Program-made: the position numbers and the translations under genes
NCBI GenBank assembly: GCA_046704825.1
Contig: JBJKRE010000299.1
Location: forward strand, 1-6,760
Length of the DNA: 6,760 bases
Direction: 5' to 3'
Source: CAVRTJ01 sp046704825
Lineage (GTDB): Bacteria > Acidobacteriota > UBA4820 > DSQY01
Notes under the pieces: generated by a model
The model's database searches: none
The model's input: the letters and a program-made list of their open reading frames with translations, nothing else
Told to the model about the DNA's origin: nothing
In this document: positions 1 to 5,182 of the stretch, in pieces
Layout: the number at the start of each line of letters is the position of its first letter
Numbering within the stretch: the stretch's first letter is position 1

Positions 1-935
1 GCCGAGCGATCTGTCGCCGCGAAGGCCTTGTCCGCCTCGCCCTCTGCCTCGTCCTCGCCCCGGAAGAGCGAGTGCATGAGGAAGGCCACGTTGAACGTGG
101 TAGGGCTGTACTCCCCTGAGGCGATGAGCTGGTCCAGGTCGCCCTTGAGGGCGGCGAGCCCCGTGTAGGCGCCGGTCGCGTCCGGAATCAGGCTCTTCTT
201 CAGGATGGCGAGCAGGTTTTCCGGCAGGGGTTCCCGGCCCTCCAGGCCCGAGGCGGCCTCTTCGAGGCGGCCCACCGCGTGGAAGTCGCCGCCCGAAGTC
301 CGGAAAGGCTGGCCGCACAGGAACTCGAAGAACAGGGCCCCGACGCTGTACAGGTCGGTGGCGGGGTTGGACACCTTGCCCGCGGCCTGATCCGGAGGGA
401 GATAGCGCCAGGCCTCTTCCATGGAGGGCTCTGCGGAGACCGGTGTGGTCTGCAGGTCCCTGAACACGCACGGCAGAATCTTGATCTCGCCCTCGAACGT
501 CACGAAGACGCGTTCGGGGGTCAGCCCGCCGCAGACGAGGCGCTGTTGCGCGAGAGACACCAGGGCGCCGGCGATGCGTTCGGCCAGGTATACGGCCTGA
601 TCGAGCGCAAAGGGGATGCCCTCGGCGGCGCCCCGCCGGATGACGTCCGAGAGAAGCCTGCCCTGAAGGTATTCGGTGATGAGATAGGGGCCGTCCTTGT
701 CGCCGTCGTAGTCCACGAGGGCAAGGGTGTGGAGGTCGCTCACCCTTCGCCAGGCTTCCGCATGGCGCTCGATGAGCTGTAACGCTTCGGGCGTGGAGGC
801 TATGGCTGGATCCACAAAGTGGAGCAGGCGAATCGCAGGATCGCCTTCCGAGGGTAGCGCCTTCACGATCCTGCCCAGTGACGTCTGGGAGAAGACCTCG
901 CCGAGGATGTAAGCTCCGACTACCTTCCGATCCAT
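1..935 (-). CDS. Predicted pseudokinase (Ser/Thr protein kinase fold), C-terminus beyond window
   Basis: Translating the minus strand from the ATG at 935 gives 311 residues with no stop before the window edge. The fold is recognisable: a hinge-like PYLITEYLQG (83-92), a helix E-like stretch before the catalytic loop, and the subdomain IX motif ATDLYSVGALFFEFLCGQPF (192-211). The catalytic motifs are all altered. The beta-3 lysine of VAIK is Arg36 (PAIRLL), HRD is Cys-Gly-Gly (135-137), the loop Lys and Asn are Thr139 and Arg142, DFG is Pro-Cys-Val (155-157), and APE is PPD (180-182). The glycine-rich loop is also poor. Phosphotransfer is therefore unlikely, and a binding or scaffolding role is inferred. 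After the kinase fold comes SPTTFNVAFLMHSLFR (277-292). From memory, a similar linker follows the kinase domain in some acidobacterial or deltaproteobacterial kinase-TonB-like membrane proteins; this could not be checked. A GGGGG-rich Shine-Dalgarno lies about 9 nt upstream. The gene sits downstream of, and is separately promoted from, the peptidase gene on the same strand. Confidence 0.85.
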   Translation of the reverse strand, partial: MDRKVVGAYILGEVFSQTSLGRIVKALPSEGDPAIRLLHFVDPAIASTPEALQLIERHAEAWRRVSDLHTLALVDYDGDKDGPYLITEYLQGRLLSDVIRRGAAEGIPFALDQAVYLAERIAGALVSLAQQRLVCGGLTPERVFVTFEGEIKILPCVFRDLQTTPVSAEPSMEEAWRYLPPDQAAGKVSNPATDLYSVGALFFEFLCGQPFRTSGGDFHAVGRLEEAASGLEGREPLPENLLAILKKSLIPDATGAYTGLAALKGDLDQLIASGEYSPTTFNVAFLMHSLFRGEDEAEGEADKAFAATDRS

Positions 936-949
936 CCTGCTACCCCCTT

Positions 950-961
950 GCGATTAATCGC
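950..961. promoter_or_regulatory. Perfect 12-bp palindrome GCGATTAATCGC, possible operator
   Basis: This is an uninterrupted self-complementary 12-mer with an AT core (ATTAAT), set in otherwise very GC-rich DNA. It lies 14 bases before the pseudokinase start codon, next to the Shine-Dalgarno. It could be a protein-binding site or an mRNA hairpin masking the ribosome site. The sequence does not show which. Confidence 0.35.
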
Positions 962-1059
962 CCGCGGCCGGCCGCCGCCACACCCCCGATGGGGGTGCCC
1001 GGCCCTATCGGGCGGCTTTCGCCCCGGGGGAGGCGACGGCCGCGCCTTTCCTTGTCCCC
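950..1059 (-). promoter_or_regulatory. Structured 5' leader of the pseudokinase gene (multiple hairpins)
   Basis: Between the promoter and the pseudokinase start, the minus-strand transcript would contain a series of inverted repeats. In transcript order these are: a stem at 1043-1047/1031-1035, extendable by GGGG/CCCC at 1056-1059/1027-1030 around an internal loop; a GGC-GAAA-GCC tetraloop hairpin at 1014-1023; GCCC-GATA-GGGC at 1002-1013; a 7-bp stem CACCCCC/GGGGGTG at 981-997 with a 3-nt loop; the perfect palindrome GCGGCCGGCCGC at 964-975; and GCGATTAATCGC at 950-961. The repeats are seen directly, and a regulatory role is inferred. The GAAA-capped hairpin vaguely recalls c-di-GMP (GEMM) riboswitches, but the rest of that consensus could not be matched. 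Some of the structure may simply reflect high GC content. Confidence 0.4.
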
Positions 1060-1107
1060 GTAGGCGTACCCGAATCTGTCCGAACCTGGATCTTCCACAT
1101 ACAGACC

Positions 1108-1137
1108 ATTATACGGCCCGAGCGAAGGCCGCGTAAA
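1108..1137 (-). promoter_or_regulatory. Sigma-70-type promoter for the pseudokinase gene
   Basis: Read on the minus strand, a perfect -10 hexamer TATAAT occupies 1113-1108. A partial -35, TTTACG (1137-1132), lies 18 bp upstream. Transcription would begin near 1101, giving a leader of about 165 nt before the start codon at 935. The -35 overlaps the T-tract of the peptidase terminator, so the two units are packed back to back. The -10 match is strong and the -35 is only moderate. Confidence 0.55.
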
Positions 1138-1169
1138 GAAAAGCGGGAAGGGGCCCGCCCCTTCCCGCT
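1135..1169 (-). terminator. Rho-independent terminator of the C1 peptidase gene
   Basis: A perfect 12-bp stem (AGCGGGAAGGGG at 1142-1153 pairing with 1158-1169) closes a CCCG tetraloop. On the minus strand it is followed by TTTTCTTT (the last stem base plus 1141-1135). It starts 23 bp after the peptidase stop codon. This is a textbook intrinsic terminator for minus-strand transcription. Confidence 0.9.
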
Positions 1170-1192
1170 CGTGAGATAGTTTTGTGGCGGCG

Positions 1193-2515
1193 CTATTTGG
1201 CCGGCTCGGCGGCCGGGTGGGGGAACTTCGCCAGGACGTCCTTGACGAAGCTCTTGTTCACCATGAAGGTGCGCATCTTCAGTTTGACGTAATCGTCGCG
1301 GTAATACAGGTACCCGTCCGGCTTGGCCTTACGCGCGGCCCTGGCCGAGTCCTTGATCAGGAACCAGTCGTGGCCGTCCAGGTGCATCCAGCCTACCAGG
1401 TGGATGCCGTGGTCGTCCGTGGTGGTGTGGTTGTAGATGCGCATCTCGCGGCTGTCCTGGTTGATGTATGCGTCGGGGATGTCGAAGCTCGGCACGATGG
1501 CGACCTTTTGCCAGCCGTCGTAGCCCGGCTCGCTCACGTCGCCCCCTATGGCCGCGGTGGAACCGGCCTTCACGGCTTCGAGCAGCGCTGCGTACCAGAC
1601 CTTGAGCGGGACGTTGTAGTAGCTCCTGTCGTGCCACCAATTGTCCGGGACCTTGTATTCGCCCTGGGTCCAGAATGGGACGGACTCGGTGGACATGAGG
1701 TCGACGTAGTCGTCCAGCTTGAGCTTCGTGACGTCCTTGAGGAACTGCCCGGGTGTGTAGGTCTTGCCCTTGTACACGAAGGTGGTGGGCGGCACGCCCA
1801 TGTGCCGGTTGAGGATGATCTTCAGGGTTGCGAGAATCTGGCCTTCGTTCCAGTAGTTGTGGGCCTTGCAGTACTCGAGGTAGTTCCGCATTTCCTCCAC
1901 GAGCTGCGAGTGGTCGAACTCGCCGTCCTTCTTGAGCGTGCCCCGGTAGGCCGACTCGGGGACGACGCCGTACTTCTTCCAGATGATGGGGACGGCGTTG
2001 GATTCGGACCCCTCCGAGAATTCGGAGTAGCCGCGCGTCTCGATGTAGCGCCGGGCCTTCTCAAGGTACTCGTAGTATACGGTCCACATCTCGGACAGCT
2101 TGACGTCCTGACCCGTGAGCCGGTGGATCTCGGACTCGAAGAAGGACGTGGTGGAGAAGTCCCAGCAGGTGCCCGTCAGGTACTGGGCCACCGGCGGGAA
2201 GTGCCAGCCCTGGACCTTGAAGGCCGCAGGCGAAGAGGGCTTGACCAGCCCCTTCATGTCGACACGGAGGTCCTTCCGGTCCTCCCGCTCCTTCTTGAGG
2301 GCGGCCTTCTGGGCGTCGACGATGGCCCTGGTGGCCGCCTCGGCCTGTTCGGCCTGTTTCTTGTCGGCGTCCTCGAGCGCCTTCAGCACGGGGTCCTCCA
2401 CGTGCTTGACGTAGACCGCCTTGTCCTGTTCTTTCTGCGGCTTTTTCGCGAGCGTGCACAGCGGAGCCGCGGCCATGACCAGGAGCACCGGTACGACGAG
2501 GTAGCGATTTCTCAT
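1193..2515 (-). CDS. Exported C1 family (papain / bleomycin hydrolase-like) cysteine peptidase
   Basis: The product is 440 residues. Residues 1-23 (MRNRYLVVPVLLVMAAAPLC...) form a signal peptide with a likely cut after TLA, so the protein is exported. A charged, Ala/Lys/Glu-rich and probably coiled-coil segment follows (about 38-85). The protease core begins near 100. Gln111 lies six residues before Cys117 in YLTGTCWDFS, as the oxyanion-hole Gln and nucleophilic Cys do in papain-fold enzymes. His369 (TDDHGIHLVG) is the likely catalytic His, and the WFLIKDS motif (384-390) sits where the family usually has the Asn. Here that residue is Asp389. Length and layout resemble the PepC/bleomycin hydrolase branch (C1B) rather than papain, and the substrate is unknown. 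The start was set at 2515 because GGGAGGT lies just upstream and the signal peptide begins there; an in-frame TTG at 2563 would add 16 unlikely residues. It ends at a strong terminator, and the upstream OsmC gene has its own terminator, so the gene is probably transcribed alone. Confidence 0.87.
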   Translation of the reverse strand: MRNRYLVVPVLLVMAAAPLCTLAKKPQKEQDKAVYVKHVEDPVLKALEDADKKQAEQAEAATRAIVDAQKAALKKEREDRKDLRVDMKGLVKPSSPAAFKVQGWHFPPVAQYLTGTCWDFSTTSFFESEIHRLTGQDVKLSEMWTVYYEYLEKARRYIETRGYSEFSEGSESNAVPIIWKKYGVVPESAYRGTLKKDGEFDHSQLVEEMRNYLEYCKAHNYWNEGQILATLKIILNRHMGVPPTTFVYKGKTYTPGQFLKDVTKLKLDDYVDLMSTESVPFWTQGEYKVPDNWWHDRSYYNVPLKVWYAALLEAVKAGSTAAIGGDVSEPGYDGWQKVAIVPSFDIPDAYINQDSREMRIYNHTTTDDHGIHLVGWMHLDGHDWFLIKDSARAARKAKPDGYLYYRDDYVKLKMRTFMVNKSFVKDVLAKFPHPAAEPAK

Positions 2516-2561
2516 GAGACCTCCCTGACTCTGTTTTGTCGGCGTCGACCGCATTGTGGAC

Positions 2562-2589
2562 AAAAAGAAAAGGACTTCTTTCGAAGTCC
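2562..2589 (-). terminator. Rho-independent terminator of the OsmC-like gene
   Basis: A 7-bp stem (GGACTTC at 2572-2578 with GAAGTCC at 2583-2589) and a 4-nt loop are followed on the minus strand by TTTTCTTTTT (2571-2562). It lies 33 bp after the OsmC-like stop. It separates that gene from the peptidase gene, which starts only 47 bp further on. No convincing peptidase promoter is visible in the short remaining gap, so readthrough may contribute to its expression. Confidence 0.85.
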
Positions 2590-2621
2590 CCTAGGATAGC
2601 ACACGTGATGCCGGGCCGGCG

Positions 2622-3044
2622 TCATAAGCTCTGCGCCTTGGTCTCCTCTTCGTCGCTCACGGTCCTTATTTCGAAGTCGGGCGGGTCGAGGATCGTACGC
2701 TTGACCGCGCACATGTCGGCAGCCCGGACCAGGGCGCCCAGGTATTTCTCCGGGAAGTCCGGCGGGGTCACGATGTCGATGGTGACCTTTTCGAGCTTGT
2801 GCGACGCGGCGTTCCAGTCCATGTGCTGAACGAGCCTGAGCCCGTCCGTGGGCAGGCCGCGGCTCTGGCAGAAGCCGAGCACGTAGATGCCCGCGCACGT
2901 TCCCAGGGACGCGAGGAAGTAGAGGTACGGCTCGGGCGCGGACCCGTCGCCGCCCGACTGCCTGGACTGGTCCGTGTGGATCACCTGGTCGAGGATGCTG
3001 GCGTCCACCCGTTTCCCGCCGGGGAAGGTTATGGTCATATCCAT
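2622..3044 (-). CDS. OsmC family protein (YhfA-like)
   Basis: This is a 140-residue cytoplasmic protein matching the small OsmC/Ohr fold in length and pattern. It opens with a beta-rich DMTITFPGGKRVDA and then has GGDGSAPEPYLYFLASLGTC (31-50), where Cys50 starts the central helix. The second conserved cysteine is Cys112 in AADMCAVKRT. Paired cysteines of this kind reduce organic or fatty-acid hydroperoxides in Ohr and OsmC. The FPGGKRVDA opening and the CAGIYVLGFCQSRGLP stretch look more like the YhfA-type subfamily, whose substrate is less clear. The start at 3044 follows AAGGAGG with a 5-nt gap; the frame stays open upstream to 3242, but that part (rich in Arg and Pro) has no family similarity and crosses the intergenic region. 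The gene is divergent from the acyl-CoA dehydrogenase and ends at its own terminator. Confidence 0.9.
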   Translation of the reverse strand: MDMTITFPGGKRVDASILDQVIHTDQSRQSGGDGSAPEPYLYFLASLGTCAGIYVLGFCQSRGLPTDGLRLVQHMDWNAASHKLEKVTIDIVTPPDFPEKYLGALVRAADMCAVKRTILDPPDFEIRTVSDEEETKAQSL

Positions 3045-3082
3045 GAAGGCCTCCTTGGTTCGCGGCTGCGTAAGTGTCCTCC

Positions 3083-3107
3083 GGGGCTCACCCGAGCCCC
3101 CAGTATA
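3083..3107 (-). promoter_or_regulatory. Possible OsmC promoter -10 (TATACT) with adjacent GC hairpin
   Basis: On the minus strand a TATACT hexamer lies at 3107-3102, about 58 bp before the OsmC-like start. No good -35 is seen at the proper distance. Immediately downstream is a 7-bp inverted repeat (GGGGCTC at 3083-3089, GAGCCCC at 3094-3100, loop ACCC) straddling the expected transcription start. It could be an operator or an RNA 5'-end hairpin. This call is weak. Confidence 0.3.
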
Positions 3108-3178
3108 GTCCGGATGCAGGCGCCGCTCGGGAGTAACAGGAGAGGGGGCCGGGCGAAGCAGGGCATATGACGCCGCTG

Positions 3179-3194
3179 GTAAGTGTTTACTTAC
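3179..3194. promoter_or_regulatory. Operator-like inverted repeat GTAAGT-GTTT-ACTTAC
   Basis: Perfect 6-bp arms flank a 4-bp centre, and the whole is overlapped by the -35 hexamer of the dehydrogenase promoter. Size and symmetry fit a dimeric helix-turn-helix repressor. TetR-family repressors commonly control acyl-CoA dehydrogenase genes, so a TetR-type, acyl-CoA-responsive regulator is a reasonable inference. No regulator gene is present in this window. Confidence 0.5.
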
Positions 3195-3214
3195 TCTCGC
3201 AAAGGCGTTATACT
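3186..3214 (+). promoter_or_regulatory. Sigma-70-type promoter for the acyl-CoA dehydrogenase gene
   Basis: TTTACT (3186-3191, four of six matches to TTGACA) is separated by exactly 17 bp from TATACT (3209-3214, five of six matches to TATAAT). The surroundings are locally AT-richer than the rest of the window. Transcription should start near 3221, leaving a leader of about 125 nt. The inverted repeat at 3179-3194 covers the -35, which suggests repression by occlusion. Confidence 0.6.
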
Positions 3215-3272
3215 CTCCTTGCAGACGACGGATCGGGAGCACAGATTTTGAATCTAGGCTATGATGTGAAAA

Positions 3273-3318
3273 GAGACGAGCCCAAAGAGGAACATCCCGG
3301 AACGGGGCTCGAGGTCTC
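3273..3318 (+). promoter_or_regulatory. Leader hairpin upstream of the acyl-CoA dehydrogenase
   Basis: GAGAC-GAGCCC (3273-3283) can pair with GGGCTC-GAG-GTCTC (3305-3318), giving 11 base pairs interrupted by a 3-nt bulge (GAG, 3311-3313) around a 21-nt loop. It ends about 13 nt before the GAGGAGG ribosome site (3331-3337). No T-tract follows, so it is not a terminator. A role in mRNA stability or translation control is possible but inferred. Confidence 0.35.
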
Positions 3319-3346
3319 TGCCCACCAGACAGAGGAGGCGTGAGCG

Positions 3347-5182
3347 ATGAATTACCTGGATGATCTCAGGGACGTCAAGTTCAACCTGTTCGAGTGGCTT
3401 CCGCTCGACAAGATTCTCAAGGCCGAGCGCTACGGCGACTACGAGAGAGCCGACCTCGAGATGATCCTCGAGGAGTCGCTCAAGGTGGCCCAGGAGGTCC
3501 TGGCGCCCGCCAACGAGGAAGGGGACAGGGTCGGGGCCCGCTTCGAGGACGGCAAGGTGATCATGCCGCCCTCCTACCACGACGCCTACAAGACCGTCAC
3601 CGAGGCGGGATGGGTCGGTACCACCGCGGACCAGGAGTTCGGCGGCATGGGCCTGCCGGACGTCGCGGGTACGGCGGTCATGGAGTTCTTCCTGGGCGCC
3701 AACGTCGCGCTCACCCTGTCGATGATGCTGGGGCGCGGGACGTCGCACCTCATCGAGAGCTTCGGCACGGACGAACTCAAGGCGACCTTCTGCGAGAAGA
3801 TGAACACGGGCGAGTGGGGCGGCACCATGTGCCTCACCGAGGCCGGCGCGGGCAGCGACGTGGGGGCCAGCAAGACCAAGGCCGAAAAGGCCGGCGACGG
3901 GGTCTACAAGATCACGGGCGAAAAGATCTTCATCACCAGCGGGGACCACGACATGGCGTCCAACATCATCCACGCCGTGCTGGCCCGCCTGCCCGATGCG
4001 CCCGCCGGCACCAAAGGCCTCAGCCTGTTCATCGTGCCCAAGATCCGCGTGAACGCCGACGGGTCGCTCGGGGAGCCGAACGACGTCCAGGTCGGCAACA
4101 TCGAGCACAAGCTGGGCATCCACGGGTCGCCGACCTGCAGCATGGTCTTCGGCGCCAACGGCGGCTGTGAAGGTTACCTGCTCGGTCAGGAAAACGAGGG
4201 CATGGCGCTCATGTTCCTCATGATGAACGCCGCCCGTTACGAGGTGGGCCTGCAGGGCCTCGCAGTGGCCTCCACCGCCTACCAGCACGCCCTTGCCTAC
4301 GCCAAGGAGCGCCTGCAGGGCAAGCACTACAAGGACCGCACGCCCGACGGGCCGCAGGTGCCGATCATTGAGCACCCGGACGTCCGCCGCATGCTGCTCA
4401 CCCAGATGAGCTACGTGCAGGCCATGCGCGCCCTGCTGTTCTTCACCTCCTCCGAGATGGACCAGGCCAAGACGTGTGAGGGCGAGGAACAGAAGCGGCA
4501 CCAGGGCCTCGTCGAGGTCCTCACGCCCGTCTGCAAGGCCTGGTGCACGGACTGGGGCGTGAAGATGGCCGACATGGCCCTCCAGTGCTACGGCGGCTAC
4601 GGCTACACCATGGAGTACCCCGCGGAGCAGTACCTGCGCGACGCGCGCATCGCCCCGATCTACGAGGGCACGAACACGATTCAGGCCCTGGACCTGGTCT
4701 TCCGCAAGTTCCGCCTGAACCAGGACAGCCTGATGCAGCTCCTGGGCAAGGTGCAGGAGACGGCCCAGGAGTACATGACGGACATGGACCTGGGCGCCTC
4801 GGCCATGCACCTCGGCCAGGCCCTCAAGGAGTTCGCCTCCATCATGCAGGACCTGAGCAAGCGCATGGACGCGCCGCTCATCATGCTGCCCAACGCCGTG
4901 CCGATCCTCGACATGTTCGGCCACGTGCTCGCCGGCGGCCTGCTGCTCGAACAGGCGGCCATGGCCAAGAAGAAGCTCAAGGCCATCCTGCGGGAGAAGG
5001 ACGTTGACGCCTCGGACAAGAAGGCCTACCATACTTTCCTGTCGGATAACGCGGAGGCCAAGTTCTACCATAACAAGGTGCAGGCGGCGATCCACTTCGC
5101 CCACCGCGGGGTGCCCAACGTCCTGGCCCAGGCGGTCGCCGTCCGTACCGGCGAGTCCACGGTATACGAGGCGTCATTCTGA
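3347..5182 (+). CDS. Acyl-CoA dehydrogenase, long form with C-terminal extension
   Basis: This 611-residue FAD flavoenzyme is predicted to oxidise acyl-CoA to trans-2-enoyl-CoA, the first step of beta-oxidation, passing electrons to an electron-transfer flavoprotein. The N-terminal cap (MNYLDDLRDVKFNLFEWL) fits the extra N-terminal segment of this subfamily. Next come the helical domain with WVGTTADQEFGGMGLP (89-104), the FAD-loop motif MCLTEAGAGSDVG (161-173; the usual Pro after Glu is Ala) and KIFITSGDHD (193-202). The core ends with YGGYGYTMEYPAEQYLRDARI (415-435) and IYEGTNTIQ (438-446), where Glu440 is the expected catalytic base. About 160 further residues form the extra C-terminal domain of long-type enzymes, whereas short-chain enzymes stop near 380. 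Chain-length specificity cannot be read from sequence. GAGGAGG at 3331-3337 supports the ATG at 3347. An operator-like repeat over its promoter suggests metabolite control. Its stop codon overlaps the probable start of the next gene. Confidence 0.95.
   Translation: MNYLDDLRDVKFNLFEWLPLDKILKAERYGDYERADLEMILEESLKVAQEVLAPANEEGDRVGARFEDGKVIMPPSYHDAYKTVTEAGWVGTTADQEFGGMGLPDVAGTAVMEFFLGANVALTLSMMLGRGTSHLIESFGTDELKATFCEKMNTGEWGGTMCLTEAGAGSDVGASKTKAEKAGDGVYKITGEKIFITSGDHDMASNIIHAVLARLPDAPAGTKGLSLFIVPKIRVNADGSLGEPNDVQVGNIEHKLGIHGSPTCSMVFGANGGCEGYLLGQENEGMALMFLMMNAARYEVGLQGLAVASTAYQHALAYAKERLQGKHYKDRTPDGPQVPIIEHPDVRRMLLTQMSYVQAMRALLFFTSSEMDQAKTCEGEEQKRHQGLVEVLTPVCKAWCTDWGVKMADMALQCYGGYGYTMEYPAEQYLRDARIAPIYEGTNTIQALDLVFRKFRLNQDSLMQLLGKVQETAQEYMTDMDLGASAMHLGQALKEFASIMQDLSKRMDAPLIMLPNAVPILDMFGHVLAGGLLLEQAAMAKKKLKAILREKDVDASDKKAYHTFLSDNAEAKFYHNKVQAAIHFAHRGVPNVLAQAVAVRTGESTVYEASF

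Noticed and set aside
205..782. Two overlapping plus-strand open frames within the kinase-like gene
   Set aside because: The minus-strand frame across the whole region gives a recognisable kinase fold. These plus-strand frames are Arg/Pro/Gly-rich shadows.
936..1059. A c-di-GMP (GEMM) riboswitch in the pseudokinase leader
   Set aside because: Only the GAAA-capped hairpin and a few short strings resemble it. The conserved second helix and the GGTAGGTAGCGGGG-like segment could not be placed, so it is not called as that family.
1184..2599. A 471-codon open frame antisense to the C1 peptidase gene
   Set aside because: It is the same mirror effect: the opposite strand carries clear catalytic motifs, a signal peptide, a ribosome site and a terminator, and the plus-strand product looks like no known protein.
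3045..3242. N-terminal extension of the OsmC-like protein to 206 residues
   Set aside because: The Shine-Dalgarno at the start at 3044 and the OsmC family length favour the 140-residue form. The extension crosses promoter-like sequence.
3260..3265. TATGAT as an alternative -10 for the dehydrogenase gene
   Set aside because: No -35-like sequence lies 16-18 bp upstream, and the promoter at 3186-3214 is clearly better.
3254..5104. A 616-codon open frame antisense to the acyl-CoA dehydrogenase gene
   Set aside because: It mirrors the wobble-biased codons of a strongly supported gene, and its product is low-complexity (rich in His, Val, Leu, Gly) with no recognisable motifs. Such shadows are normal in GC-rich genomes.
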